NCBI RefSeq assembly: GCF_029633865.1
Contig: NC_079214.1
Coordinates: 34,829,095-34,893,094 of the forward strand
Source: Lampris incognitus
Taxonomy: Eukaryota > Chordata > Actinopteri > Lampriformes > Lampridae
Length of the DNA: 64,000 nucleotides
Direction: 5' to 3'
The notes under the pieces were generated by a model that was not told the origin of the DNA, ran no database searches, and was given only the letters and a program-made list of their open reading frames with translations. How positions within the stretch are numbered: the first letter of the stretch is position 1; each line of letters starts with the position of its first letter. The position numbers and the translations under genes were made by a program. This document shows positions 1 to 12,044 of the stretch, piece after piece.

Positions 1-1267
1 TGTAAGTTACACTTTAACACCAGACAACTATCGCCTGTCTGTGTTAAGCTCAATTAAAACTGTGAAATCATACAGCACATGGACAGCTATTCTCCACTAC
101 GCCTTTTTTTTTTACATTATGCCTCTAATGTATCGATTGATATTATCAATACCGTAAAGTCAATGAACAGCGGGCATGGCAGTGCCAGTTGTAGCTCTGA
201 CATCCAGCTCTGCTCTCTTTGACAGCTTCCAAAAAGTTCGAAAAGATTTTTCCACCAGTAATTAATGTTAAAAAATGTAATATATTAATATATTAGAAGT
301 TTGAAAGCCTATAGCAATTTATATCCATATATTTCCATTTTTCATGGAAACCAACGATACAGTCATTGCCTGTATATATAAAACAAAGATACATTGTTTC
401 TAAACACCACTGTTACTGAGTCCATACAAGAGAATTCTGTGGATTTGCATTCAACACCATGTGTCCTGGTGGCTTGTAAAAACAGCATTTCCTGTGTGTA
501 CTGTATTGTTTTTGATGTGAAGGTTGCACTTTTGAGCATTCCTGACCCAATGCAAGGACCTCTTCTGCTGAAACCAGGGGATCAACAGTTCTCTGAGGGT
601 TAAGGTACCAAAATGAAAAAAGCCAGAGACCATAGTGATGGACACAAAAAGATATTTTCCTCCCTGACCGCTAGTAAAATTCAACATTTTTATATTGTCT
701 TACTTAGTTTGTTCTGAATCCTTCGTTATACGACCTCAAAATAACTTGTAATGGTTAGATTTTGTTCTGGAGGATGTTGGTGTTGTCATAACCTGAAAAT
801 AGGATAAATAATCCTTTGAAAACTGATTTATAGATGACCATAATCTATTTGATAAATCTGAAATTAAGTGTTTAATTTTTTTTCTTGAGTAACAAGACTG
901 AGTAAAATTAATAGATTGATAATACATGTCGCATGAGCTTTGTTTTTCCATGAGCTCATGCATTGAGTCATTGCCACAGAGCTGTAAAAATACATATATA
1001 TTTAAAAGTCAGTAATAAACTGATAAATTTAATAGAGAAACAGATGTGCTTCTCACAAAGGCTGTCACTCTTGCACTTCCTTCTTATCTATAATCCATCT
1101 GCAGGCCAAAAAATGCCCTATGGCAGTAAATCAAAATGTCTGTTATGGAGGGGGGCAAAAAGAGAGACCAAAATGCTGAACACAGAAACCAGCCTACATA
1201 TTTATAGGCAATAGACACCAGGGGATCCAAAGGGATAGTTGTTCATTTTTACATTGTACTTGATATT
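1..1267. other. AT-rich intron, nothing recognised
   Basis: Left of the last visible mctp2 exon. I searched for the second membrane helix and C-terminal exon on the minus strand and saw none. Short open frames have no recognisable domain. Confidence 0.5.
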
Positions 1268-1342
1268 GGACAACCCCAGGGTTCAAACCCAGGACCTTCT
1301 TGCTGTGAGGCGACTGCACTAACCACTGTGCCGCACACTGGC
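1268..1342 (-). mobile_element. SINE family A, head fragment
   Basis: 'acccagggttcaaacccagg' style B-box region, 'accttcttgctgtgaggcga' and 'actaaccactgtgccgcaca', inverted. The body is missing. Confidence 0.65.
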
Positions 1343-1618
1343 ACATTTTTCATCATTTCTAAGCACATCAATTTTTTTTTCTTTGTCCCTCATCCCAGCT
1401 TCCACTCCCATCATAAAGATGGACCCGCTAACCATCAGGGTGTGCAGTGTGTGAATGGGTGTGTGCGTTCCTCTCCAGGTCTATGAGTTACTTCAAACCC
1501 AAAAATAGATTGGAAGTATAAAAAGACTTAGCAGGTCAGGAGAGGGGTGTGTATGACGGATGTGTATCACTCTAAATTGGGATGCCTAGGGTAACCCAGG
1601 AGGCACTACTGTACTCAC

Positions 1619-1732
1619 CAGGTCCTGACTGACCCGTCCTGACGCCATCTGAATGTATTTCCATGAGATGAGCAGAGCCAGGTAAAGGGGCAGCATATAA
1701 AATTCCCAGTACCAGACCGTCACCACGAACAG
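1619..1732 (-). CDS. mctp2: mctp2 exon: first transmembrane helix
   Basis: 38 codons, residues 701-738 of the assembled partial protein. The minus strand reads [18 protein letters not shown] and continues into [10 protein letters not shown], a hydrophobic span followed by basic and polar residues. This matches the first membrane helix region of MCTP2. The acceptor is CCAACAG at 1733-1740 and the donor is GTGAGTAC at 1611-1618. Both ends are phase 0. This is the last exon visible in the window, so the loop, second helix and stop codon lie to the left. Confidence 0.9.
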
Positions 1733-3173
1733 CTGTTGGCAGACAGGTCAGAGGTCAGAGACTACAAACCAGAGCAACAAGATGGCTTCTCTTCATTGAG
1801 TGACTTCCAAAGACATTTTCAAAAGCAGCCTAATCCCCAACAGTTAAAGGTTGAGTGGATCCACTATCGGTTACACAAGATCTGGTCAAGAGAATAAAGG
1901 CTACCCTGCTATTATCAAAGCCTCCCTCCCACTACATACATAATTCTACATACATTCTTAAGAGGGACTGGTCGCCCTGCACGTATGAATTCCCGTTAGC
2001 CATTTATATGTTATTGCTCAGCTCCTCTCATCTTGACAACATTAAAGCTGGCCAAGTGATTCAGCACAGCCACAGGGAGCCAGGGTGTGAGAAAGCCACT
2101 GACGGCCATAATGGCACGGTGATGCACATTCCACCTGTGTGTCTCAGGGAAAATAGATAAAAAGGATGAAGAAATATGGTTTGTGATGTCTCAATTGTGC
2201 GGCTAAATGGAGCTATAAAATAATCCTTTCATTGTCTGGGACGGCACCATGCCGACCCGCATGAAGGGGATTTACATGTTTTTATATGCTAATAAAAATA
2301 GAGAACATCTGGTAAAGTCATCGCTCTCCTCTGAGGCACCAACTGACATAAAAGATGGCTGACCCCCCCCTCCATCCCCCCTACAATCATACACACACGC
2401 ACACACACACACACCAAAACTCAACCCATCACCAGCACCACCAGCTTTAATGTGCAAACAGCCAAGCACGCTCTTGTCTGTTATCACAAGCCAAAACAAG
2501 GCCCGGGTGGGGAGATGAAACTAATTCCCTGCTAAAAGGGTTGTGTTTTATTAGCGGGTGCTTTGGAATGACTGGGAGAGCCAGGCTATCTGTGATGCCA
2601 AGTCACGCTTTGCTGGAAATGTATACACAGCTCGTAAAGACTGTGATAATCGTGACCTATTTCAACTTGAGAGGCATTACACAGTCTGCGACAGCGAACA
2701 CGCCGTGGAAATACAATCTGGCTTAGGGAAAAATGAAAATGAAAGGCCACCTAATGCTGGGAGGGCTACTGAACAGGAAGCTGGTGCCTACTCAGAATGC
2801 GGTGGGAATTCCACACCAACACACAGGGAAGGGTCTTCGTCTCTCTGTGGTACAGTGCTAATCTAGGAGCGTACTTGTCCCTTGAGATCTGTAAAATTAT
2901 GTTAACGTTGCTAATCATTCTCCAACTGTTTGCCTCTTTGGGAATATGCGTGGGGAGCATGCACACTGAAAGTGGCTGTTAAAACTTATAAAATTTGGTC
3001 TTTTGTAAGATGGAGCTTACTGGCTGCTCAAACATAAGCGACTATCCTATATATTTCTCCATGATATTTATGAAGTTGACCATTAAGGCCCCATCTCTTT
3101 TATCTCCTTCCCAAATTAATAACAAAGGTTGTAGAGATTTGTGTTCTTGCATTGTTTAATGTAGTTCAATAGA
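1733..3173. other. mctp2 intron, no feature recognised
   Basis: Holds a short (CA)n at 2389-2414 and unique-looking AT-rich sequence. No exon or repeat was identified. Confidence 0.5.
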
Positions 3174-3575
3174 GGGTCCGCGGTGGTGGAGCGGTCTAAG
3201 CCTCAGCTTTGTGTCGATGCAGTTGCCCACTGGGGACCGGGGTTTACGCCTCGGTCTCATCAGATCCGACTATGGCCGGACTCGATGAAGCAGCAATAAC
3301 TGGCAACGCTGTCTTCGGGAGGGGGGTGGAGTCGGCTTGTGTTCGTCACATGAATGCGTCTCTGTGTGTGTTGGAAAAAGCAGTGGTTCGGCCTGGATTC
3401 GCCTTGTCACGAAAGTGGCGAGGCGTCTCCTTTGAGACTGCCAACCGAAGAGATGCAGTTGGCGAATGCATACAGTACGAGGGTAGGTGTTTGAACTAAA
3501 ATAGGGATCGATTGGCTACTAAATTGGGAGAAAAAGGGAAAAATCAGAAATAAATTAAAAAAAATATATAAATAA
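3174..3575 (+). mobile_element. tRNA-derived SINE, near full length
   Basis: About 400 bp. The head has an A-box-like segment (GGTGGAGCGGTCTAAG) and a B-box-like segment (GGGTTTACGCC). The body contains 'cagatccgactatggccgga' and 'ggcaacgctgtcttcgggag', and it ends with 'gggaaaaatcag' and an A-rich tail. The open frame inside is incidental. It lies in an mctp2 intron, opposite to the gene. Confidence 0.75.
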
Positions 3576-3660
3576 TGTAGCTCAATAGGTAAAGCATGCC
3601 AGTAACACTACCAGACTTTAGGGCTCCATTCCCTCAATGGGTAGGGCACAGTGCGAAAGT
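3576..3660 (+). mobile_element. Second tRNA-like SINE head
   Basis: Directly after the A-rich tail is 'gtagctcaataggtaaagca', a good A box, then a weak B box 'gggctccattcc'. It may be a separate SINE fragment that inserted in or beside the tail of the SINE at 3174-3575. It does not fold as a genuine tRNA gene by eye. Confidence 0.4.
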
Positions 3661-3984
3661 GCCAGGTTGAAGAGTCTGTTTTTTGTTTTTTTGTAGAAGC
3701 CCTCCATCTTAGAGCATAGCAATGCATGCTACTGTAAGGCCCTTTGGAAAAGAGAAGAGTGAGCACTTCCTGTTATGAGGAGACAAGACTCATTGCTCTT
3801 ATACGGCCGCTCTATCAAACATTCTTTATTTCCTCTCACTGGAGCATGAAGAGGCTTTCCAGCACGGGGACAGGTGGAGAAAGACAGGGAACATTAGAGT
3901 GAAAAACATACAGATGGCACTGTCTTTCAAAATACAGAGGCTTACTTTTTCCTGCTGCGTGCATGAGTGCAAATGTGTATTTGA

Positions 3985-3985
<1 letters not shown>

Positions 3986-4024
<39 letters not shown>
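3986..4024. repeat. (TG)n microsatellite
   Basis: 39-bp pure TG run in an mctp2 intron. Confidence 0.97.
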
Positions 4025-4026
<2 letters not shown>

Positions 4027-5993
4027 GCTTGTTCCTGCTTGTGTGTATGCTGCATTTATATTTGAGTGCATATCTCAGCTCTTGGGCCAAACAGAAATAT
4101 TAATCTGTTATTAGCTGTCAGATAAAACACCTACTATTTCGCATTAGCAGATAAGGAAAGCCAACCTCGGGTCAATTCACTCTCAATTTGGCCAATTTAC
4201 AAGGGGGATTTTCACACTGACAGCCACTGGTTCTTCATCTACATATAAAAGGGTTCACTTTAGCTCAAGTTTTGTACTCTGTGCTGTAGCACTGAATAAA
4301 TTCCTCCTGTGATCCACGCTGGATCGGCCGGCTTCTGTGGTGTTGCCTACGTGAAAGTTAAAGGGTTTACAATGTAGGTTGTTGATTTTGTAAGCAAATG
4401 TACAGTAAGTAGATGCCCATGTGAATGCAGCACGATTTATCACGTGGCTGGATCTGTGTGTTTCTATATGTTTTCTGATCCAAACTGAGCACTTTGTGGT
4501 GTTTTACATACTATCTGCAGTGCCTGTGTAGCATGCATCTTCCTTGGAATAGAATTTCCTCCCACAGGACAATCACCTGTCTGCATGTTTTATCCATGTT
4601 GTCTATCTATCTTACCCCTCTCTCTCGTCTATCTTCTCTTATTTATCTATCTACCTATCTCACCTCTCTTGTCTATCTATTTATCTAATCTTGTTGATCT
4701 ATCTCGTCTCACTTTTCTGTCTGTCTGCTTGTCTGTCAATCTACCTATCTATCAGGAATTTATTTGCTTCGCTGTGCATCAAGGTAATAAAAAAAACAAG
4801 CAAAGAAAAATTACATTTAGCGTTCTACAGTATCCTACAGTATCTACAGCATCTGTCTCTCTACGGTCTCTCACTCTCTCTCCAGTATCTATCTATAATG
4901 CCCAGCTACAGTATCTATCTAGTAACCTGTCTACCAATTTAGATACTCATCCATCTTCCTATCTGAATGTAGTTATCGAAGGATACTGAGTCTAATCTAC
5001 TGAGACAGAAGTAAATTTATTGCTTTTTATTTTCCCATTGTGAAGTGATTATACAGTGAGCTGACCCCTGACCTTGTCACAGTTGACAGTATCTCTACAC
5101 AGCATGCCTTCCTAACAAACATAAACACCCAGCTCCCAGCTATAACACAGATGGTGGCATCCCCTCAAATAACATCTCTGTGCCTCCTCTACCAATTTTC
5201 ACAGCAAACTGAACAAACAGTACGATTGGCTGACTTTATTTATTTACTTATTTAGGCTGACTTACATCTCCCCATCTCAGGCTGCCCCCCCCCCCCAAAA
5301 AATACTTTCTCAGTGTACTGAGAAAAACCTTTAGCGCCATCTACAGTGCAACTACTAAAAATACCCAAAGAACTTTCTGTGACCCTGCTGCCTACATGGT
5401 TAATGCACAGCTCGCTGTACGCGGTATTGATCAAGCTTGATGTGGGAGCGTTGCTTTGAAAAAGCACAGCATCCACTTCTCTTCAACATACTGTCGTTTA
5501 AAGATGGGGTGTAAAAGGCTATTCTTGTCCTTCTGTCTTCAAACTGCTCTGTACTTTAAATTCAGGCAGACTAGACATGGTCTTATCTCTGAAGGGCCTT
5601 TTAATTGGACTTCCCATGTATCTATAATGGGGTGTAAATCAAACCGTACACAGATTTGACAGAGGGTTAATGAGTTGTCAGAGAAGTGAAACAAAAATAG
5701 ACTCCATCTCAACTCCACCGGGACTCTACTCTCTCTAGCTGAGGCTTAATGCTGCGCTGTATTCACAAGACACGCAACGCTCGAGCTAGGCCGCTGAAAC
5801 CCCGGGCCGGGGCCAAGCCTTCCTGCCTGCCCATTTGTCTGCTTGCCTGCACAGACCAGCCTGACGCAGCATTAATTAACATTCTCGCTAGGAGAGTTCA
5901 AGTAGAGGTTGGCCAGACTGCAGTTGTCTTCCACAGCTAGAGGGGAAATGGGGAGATGCAGATAGCTTGTTGATAAGCAGAGGAGGCACTCAC
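4025..5993. other. mctp2 intron
   Basis: Apart from the CTAT region and a poly-C run at 5285-5295, nothing is recognised. Confidence 0.5.
4590..4770. repeat. Degenerate (CTAT)n repeat region
   Basis: Interrupted CTAT/CTGT tetranucleotides ('tctatctacctatctcacct'), continuing patchily to about 4930. It creates long but meaningless open frames. Confidence 0.8.
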
Positions 5994-6113
5994 CAGGAAG
6001 GCGAGGAGACTCCTTTGAATGCTCTCCCACTGGAAGCAGCTTTTTATGTAATGCAGCGTCGACAATACTGCCTTGTACAGAATCCGCACACGTAGGACGT
6101 TTCTGGCCAGAGT
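5994..6113 (-). CDS. mctp2: mctp2 exon: pre-membrane segment
   Basis: 40 codons, residues 661-700, both ends phase 0. It reads [20 protein letters not shown] and then [28 protein letters not shown] is the signature just before the first membrane helix in MCTP2. The acceptor is CTTTCAG and the donor is GTGAGTG. The end of the exon (SLLAFL) begins the membrane helix completed by the exon at 1619-1732. Confidence 0.92.
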
Positions 6114-6453
6114 CTGAAAGATAGATCAGAGAAAAGTATATTCGTTGATATAAATACATTTCACAATTACCATGTGTATGGGTTGGCAGCGCGTGGTATT
6201 GAGTGCTCATAAGAAAAGTTTCAGGAATGTTTGAACATTTTTGAGAAAGTTGGGAACGTTTTTGTATTGCTGCTCTGATGCCACTAGGAGGCGCCATACA
6301 AGTCTGCTGGAAGAGAGAAGCATGCCGTCACAGGCTCAATCCGCCAGTATCGCTCTTCAACACAGAAAGGGAAAAACGCGTAAGCTTAGAGACAAGAAGT
6401 GCTACTCTAAAAATGGCCACTATGGGCATATTTATTGTAAAAATTAATAGGCG

Positions 6454-6828
6454 TGTAACCAGTTATTTTCTTGCCCGGTGCGGGATTCGATACAGGGTGT
6501 ACTGCACCACAAGGCAACATCACTAACCGCTCGGCTAAAGGGTCAGACCCGTTAGCTAGGGGCTAACGTGTCTTATTAGTAGTTTACAGTCGTCCCCCTC
6601 TCCCGGAAGTGCGCCCTCACGCTTTGTTATTCCCGCGCTCCGAAGAGACTTCTGAGGATCTGCACACTTCCGGAGCCCACCGCTGCCACCAATGTAACCG
6701 GTTATTTTCTTGCCCGGTGCGGGATTCTATACGGGGTGTACTGCACCACAAGGCGACATCACTAACCGGTCAGACTAAAGGGTCAGACCCGTTAGCTAGG
6801 GGTTAACGTGTCTTATTAGTAGTTTACA
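6454..6828 (-). mobile_element. TRIM-like mini LTR retrotransposon with tRNA-like terminal repeats
   Basis: Two direct repeats of 135-136 bp (6454-6588 and 6693-6828), about 92% identical by eye, flank 104 bp of noncoding DNA. On the minus strand each begins TGTAAACTAC and ends GGTTACA. The left repeat is preceded, and the right one followed, by GGCG, a 4-bp target duplication. Directly after the 5' repeat (minus strand) comes TTGGTGGCAGCGGTGGG, placed like a primer binding site. Directly before the 3' repeat is a purine tract (GGGAGAGGGGGA), placed like a polypurine tract. Each repeat holds an A-box-like TAGCCGAGCGGTTAG (clean in the left copy) and a B-box-like GTATCGAATCC about 45 nt later. 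There is no ORF. It could instead be a tandem SINE pair, but the TG...CA ends, PBS, PPT and target duplication favour an LTR-type element. Confidence 0.75.
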
Positions 6829-6965
6829 GGCGGATTTCAAAAAAAATCACAAACCATCGCAACTTTGGGGAATTTTCTTTTTGTATTTGCTTATTCTCAT
6901 AAAGACTGTGTCCACACTAGATAGAAATGCATCAAATACAACTGACAAATGAGTTTTATTTTTAG

Positions 6966-7110
6966 AAAATGGAGATCCATCCATCCATTATCCAAAACGC
7001 TTATCCTACTCTCAGGTTTGTGGGGATGCTGGATCCTATCCCAGCAGTCACTGGGTGGCAGGCGGGGAGACACCGTGGACAGGCCACCAGGCCATCACAG
7101 GGCCAATGAA
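6966..7110 (-). mobile_element. SINE family A, 3' fragment
   Basis: 'ccatccatccattatccaaa' to 'ccaggccatcacagggcca'. Only the 3' half is present, inverted. It lies just beyond the TRIM-like element. Confidence 0.7.
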
Positions 7111-7554
7111 AAAAATGAAAATGGAGATTTATTAGCTTATCCTATGAGCAATGTCATCATGTCACACACGTACGTGTCAAAACAATCGTTTTGATTACGT
7201 CCTGTTTTAGCCAACACAGCCAATTAGCATTGTATAGCCTCACAGCTATGATAGCTAGTTTCTAAAAAAAAAAATTGTATAAGGTTGAGACTCAAATGGC
7301 CTTATTGATTAATGGAGCCGGAGAGTATTTGAACATAGCACCTACCAGAACCTAAAGAACTAAAGAAGATTCATGGCAGTGGTCACATAAAGTACATTTT
7401 TAGCCATGTCGCCATGTCTCAGCTCTCTATCAGGAAATCTGATAGAACAGGGAATTCATCTTTTAAATATTTTATATATTGAAAGTTGTGTTCAAACCTT
7501 CATGAATCTTGTGGTTATTGTGTGGGTTTTACACACTGTGTGTGGGTTTTAAAC

Positions 7555-7606
<52 letters not shown>

Positions 7607-8802
7607 ATCCAGAGTGAGAAATTAACACTAGCCAAAATCCTGGTAAATTTTGTGCTTGTTTGTTTGGCCTCTGTACCTCTTCAGCTGAAGTTTAAGGTTC
7701 AAGTTTATTAGTCATTTGCAACAGTTACACATAGAGTAGCCAATTTAGTTTTACTTTACCAGGTAACTAACTATATTTTTGGGGTCCTTTTCCATTTTGA
7801 TAGACACATTAGTATGGCCTATTCAGTGGCCCTGCACTGGTTTACATTGGCAATTTCATGACATGGTGCTAAATCTAATCCTAGCATAGACTTAAGACAC
7901 CTAAAGCGAGGAAAAACTGTCCAGCAGCATGTGATTAGTGAAGCCTGATTGTCACAGAATAAGCCGGTTTGGCTTTAGCGAGCGTGCCATTGTCTGACAA
8001 CAATGTGTCTTTGTTGAAAGTGCAGACAGTAAGGCACCCATTGTACATCAAGCTAATGTAACCGAACATTGGACAAGAACTCAGACACAGTTGGGGTCCA
8101 TCAAAGCTCAATCCAGACAATTCAGGGAATGCCTTCTCCAAAACAAGGGCTGGAAAGCTGTTTTAGTAATCCCACTAAGAAGATCAGGCTGAGATAAAAA
8201 AATTAACCAATTTCCTTCTTTCTTTTTCCCCAAGTACAGGATCAGTTTATAGTTAGAGGAATATGTTTAGGGGCCATGGTTCTGACCCTGGACCTCCTTG
8301 GTATTGGTTGCTTGTGTGCTCACATTGTGAAATACTCTGGAAGTGAGTGTCAGCTAAATGGCTAGAATGTAAATATAACCTTTTATACCAGCTTTTTTGT
8401 ACATAGACTTTATCAACAATGTCTGTGATTTTCAAAAACAATTAATTCTGAAATATTCTACTGCATTTATAAATTCTTGTCAAGTTTGAGTGGCTCCGGC
8501 AAGCAACCAAGTTAAATTCCTTGTTTTGTGAAAAATCACTTTTACGTGCAATTATGTATACACTCACTTGTGCTGAGCTCAAGGACCACAATGGAAATAA
8601 GTTTGGGACTTTTTGTGTTATCCTTGACAATTTTTAAGATACATGCATTCTGTACTATGCATTTTAATTATTGTCAAATAAAGTGAACTACATGGAAAAC
8701 AAAACTGATTCCACTTCTGATGTATTCTCCTTTCAACTGATGCTTTCAGTTGATTAAATTAAAGGTAAACATGTCCACTGCCCTGAAATAGGGACATCAA
8801 AC
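7111..8802. other. mctp2 intron
   Basis: Contains the TG microsatellite and a possible short LINE 3' remnant near 7690-7740 ('ttcaagtttattagtcattt'). Otherwise nothing recognised. Confidence 0.45.
7557..7603. repeat. (TG)n microsatellite
   Basis: 47-bp TG run preceded by two copies of 'tgtgtgggttttaaacac'-like sequence. Confidence 0.97.
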
Positions 8803-8877
8803 CTTTTTGGAAAACTTCAGATTATCCTCCATAAATCTCTTCTCCTTTGGTTGGAAGGTTCTCAGGCTAGCTCTGAC
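8803..8877 (-). CDS. mctp2: mctp2 exon: post-C2C basic linker
   Basis: 25 codons, residues 636-660, phase 0 at both ends. It begins VRASLRTFQPKEKRFMEDN and ends KFSKK. This basic stretch directly follows the third C2 domain and matches the family block (V)KASIRTF-PREKRFVED. The acceptor is TATCAG and the donor is GTTTGATG. Confidence 0.92.
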
Positions 8878-9391
8878 CTGATAAACACAGAAACAATGAA
8901 GCAATGAGGGGAGAATAAGACAGAAAGAAATGGCTGTGTAGCTTGCATGGCTGAGCCCTGCGCTGGTCAGAGCAGACTCGCTGAAAGGCCTCCAGTCCCA
9001 CTTTATATTTTTAAATACATTAACTGCATCTACACAACGGCAACAGACTACATTAGTGGTAACATCTTTGGCCACCTGGCCTCATCAGATCCTTGTCATA
9101 GAAAAAGCACCATTGACTTTCCTGCTAATCTTCCGTCGCTTAGCCTTTAATAGTTCCATTGGTACACATCATGTCCCCACCGGATGTCATTGAGCTAAAG
9201 AGTTATTGACTGAGCCCAGTGTTATGAGATAAACTCAGCTCCATCTGTTGTGGGAGTTGGATTTGTGTTCATACACTGTCCCCGGCCAGTGCCTTACAGA
9301 TGGCGATATCAGCAAGGATTTACCCATCTGCAATAGCCATCATGCTCTCCCCTGCTATGTCCTTGTTCCTGCCTGGACCATTTCTACTTAC

Positions 9392-9493
9392 GGGGTTAAA
9401 AATAACCTCCAGCTCCAGAAGGATGCTTCCCTTAGACGGGCCTCCTAAATCCTCTTTTTTCAATGGGAAGGTGATCTGCTGCCCGTTGTGTAT
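9392..9493 (-). CDS. mctp2: mctp2 exon: end of C2C
   Basis: 34 codons, residues 602-635, phase 0 at both ends. It contains [16 protein letters not shown] and [14 protein letters not shown], the last two beta strands of the third C2 domain. The acceptor is CCTGCAG and the donor is GTAAGTAG. It joins in frame to LLS of the exon at 9776-9878 and to VRASLRTF of the exon at 8803-8877. Confidence 0.92.
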
Positions 9494-9775
9494 CTGCAGG
9501 GCACACAGGTAGAGATTGCATCAGGTAGTGAACGCGGCCATGAGCCCTGACTGCCAGTCATGCTGGATTAGATATAAGCGAGTCTGTAAACTGTCTTGAC
9601 TGTAAACACCCCCTTCATTTAATTTAGACAGAGTGTGTGTGTGGGGGGGGGGGATAAGCTGACTGATTTTCACAGTAAACTCTAGCTTACATATTAGCAA
9701 GCATTTAAATTCAGACACAGAGATAGAGAGGAGAGATGTGTGCGTGGAGAGATGAGTGTATTGACTGTGGCGTAC

Positions 9776-9878
9776 TGAGAGCAGGGGAATGGCGATCTTT
9801 CCCAAAAAGTCTGGCGGTTTGTCTCCATCCTCGTCGAAGATGGTGACCTCCAGAACATCGTGGATGTCTTTGACAGGG
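9776..9878 (-). CDS. mctp2: mctp2 exon: C2C calcium-binding loop 3
   Basis: One base plus 34 codons, residues 567-601. It reads [20 protein letters not shown] followed by [14 protein letters not shown]. The aspartates of FDEDGD are the usual calcium ligands in the third loop of C2 domains, so C2C looks competent to bind calcium. The acceptor is TCTGCAG and the donor is GTACGCC. The single leading base completes the Phe codon split from the previous exon. Confidence 0.94.
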
Positions 9879-10410
9879 CTGCAGAGATACACGGGGCAGT
9901 CAACAGCACACGAACCAACAACACATGGGGAAAATAGTGCAGAATTAGGACTTCCAAATCATAATTGTAATAACAAATAAAGATGTTTGAAATTGGGCTT
10001 TAAATGCTATTTCTGATATATAAAAAGCCACATCCAGGTACATCAAGTGTAACGTTTCATTTGATTTCTATTTCCAAATAACGGATGATCCGGTCTGTAA
10101 AGGTGTTCAGTTATTCAACCAGTAATCTAAGTTTGTTTAAAGTACAAGTTTGTTTTTGTTTCATTGGTCCTATTGTAAAGAGCCTGTTTCACTTTTTTCA
10201 AATGATAGCCTCAATTTTAAAAGTCTGGAAAATCACCATTTAGAGGGGAGTAATTATTATCAATTATCAATGCAGGGAATTTGTACAGAAAAATTACATT
10301 TGTATAAATTTACAACTCACAGTCATGGGTGGACCTGGGTTTTTAACACTAGTCATAAGAACAGAATGAGACTGGTAAAAGATTTAAAACAGACTCCTGC
10401 TCCAACTGAC

Positions 10411-10513
10411 AATGTAAAGACTTTGTTCCACTCTGGGTGGAGGGTCTTATAGACGGTGTGGGTCTGCAATCTGTCATTCCCCAACTCCAAAACGCAGAAA
10501 GGATCGCTCTTTC
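10411..10513 (-). CDS. mctp2: mctp2 exon: C2C core
   Basis: 103 nt, residues 533-567. It reads [20 protein letters not shown] and continues [13 protein letters not shown]. The D of SDPF is a loop-1 calcium ligand and the NPEW-like motif is the usual strand 4-5 turn. The acceptor is CCTGCAG and the donor is GTCAGTTG. Both borders split codons (phases 1 and 2) that fit the neighbouring exons exactly. Confidence 0.93.
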
Positions 10514-10628
10514 CTGCAGGTAACAAAAAAATTACTTGCAGAAGACAGAAAATGTCTCAGTCCTTCTACTGCAACATTAAAAAACAAAATAAAGCAGACG
10601 GGGGCTTCGTTTAACAACATGGCTGTAC

Positions 10629-10722
10629 CGTTTAAGTCAGCAGCCATCAGATCTGTGGCTCTGATGACCTTCACTTGAAGGAAACCAACATCATGGATTT
10701 TCTTCAGGGACGTTTTTAAGCT
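10629..10722 (-). CDS. mctp2: mctp2 exon: start of C2C
   Basis: 31 codons plus one base, residues 502-532. It reads [20 protein letters not shown] and [11 protein letters not shown], the opening strand of C2C and the first acidic loop. The acceptor is CCTGCAG and the donor is GTACAGCC. The trailing G joins the GA of the next exon to encode the Gly of NGKSDP. Confidence 0.92.
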
Positions 10723-11857
10723 CTGCAGGACAAAAATCAGATAGTGAGCATCATAACATATTCAAATCATGAATGCAAAAATGTTTATTTTCCATAAATG
10801 TTGCACAGGAAACAGAGAAAACTCTTGTGGATGTGGTCAGTGATTATAAGTGCAAATTTGCATCATAGAGCTAAGTTAGATGTACGTATCTATCCTACCT
10901 ATGTTTGAGGTAGATGAGCTTTACCACAAAGGACATAGAGCATTCTCCATAAAGTCAATTTGATATAGTAGTCTGTGGCTGAAAACTTACTTGAGACTAT
11001 CGAAACTATCTTGATGCAAGATATTCCATCCATATATTGTGACAAATAGGATAAAACAAACATTGTCTATTCAAATAGATACCTGCTCTCTTTTCAATAG
11101 AGGACCTAACGCTACAAAATACAGCCAATTGACCAGCCACACAGGTCTTCATTTCCCCTCACGAAACGGCTGTTTGTTTGTTTTTTTCTAATCCATCTAG
11201 TTCAAGTATACCGGCATCCTTAAATAAAACAGCATTGGGAATTATTTGAGGGATGTCGTTCCACAGGTAACACTAGGGCATATTACTGAATTATTACCCA
11301 GCCGAAGTACTTTTCCTCTGAAATTAGAAAAATATTTGACAGGAAAACATACCAAAAAATAAACGGGCAAATATGAAATAAAACCAAGTTCTAGTTTATC
11401 CAGTCTAAAATATCACAATTTTTAATTATTACAGAATATTACTTAACTGGCAATTTCAAATAATGTCTAGAATGTCTGTTGTAGATGGAAATAAAATTAA
11501 ATAAAATAATTATAAAATAAAATGTTAATCTAAGATTCCAAAAAGGGCAAAAACAGTACTGGTTGTACATTTTTCAATGTAAATGATCATGATCTTGATA
11601 TAGTGCAAAAAAATCATGAAGATTTTTTTTTTAATCCAGAAAGACGCAGCCCTAAACGTCACTATGGCATATGGCATACTGACATATATACGTACATAAC
11701 CACATGGATGATTTATGATCACCAACATGAATTAGTAAAAGCTCTGAAGATAAAGCAATGCCATGGATGTTCAACACATTAAGACAAAAAGCTTAATGAT
11801 GTCAACAATGTCATAAAAGCCGGTTTACTATATATCATGAAAGATGCCTTTATTTAC

Positions 11858-12044
11858 ATATTTCTCCAGCTGTGTCTCTCGCTCATGAGACTCATCCAGT
11901 GGTGCAGCACACAGGTCAGAGATGGAGACACCACTGCAGGCATGTAGCGTGACCAGGAAGAGCACACAGCCTTTCCCCTGGTCCAGAGAATATGTAAACA
12001 GCTGGCTCTGGTTTACAGGGATCATGGAGAGGTCCACTTCACAC
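11858..12044 (-). CDS. mctp2: mctp2 exon: C2B end and C2B-C2C linker
   Basis: One base plus 62 codons, residues 439-501. It includes CEVDLSMIPVNQSQLFTYSL, GCVLFLVTLHACSGVSISDL and ERETQLEKY. The LVTL-ACSGVSISDLC block is characteristic of MCTP2. The acceptor GTGTAG is preceded by a (CA)n microsatellite that, read on the gene strand, is a (TG)n run up to the splice site. The donor is GTAAATAA. Confidence 0.92.

Noticed and set aside
4585..4989. 134-codon frame in the CTAT region
   Set aside because: A product of the degenerate tetranucleotide repeat.
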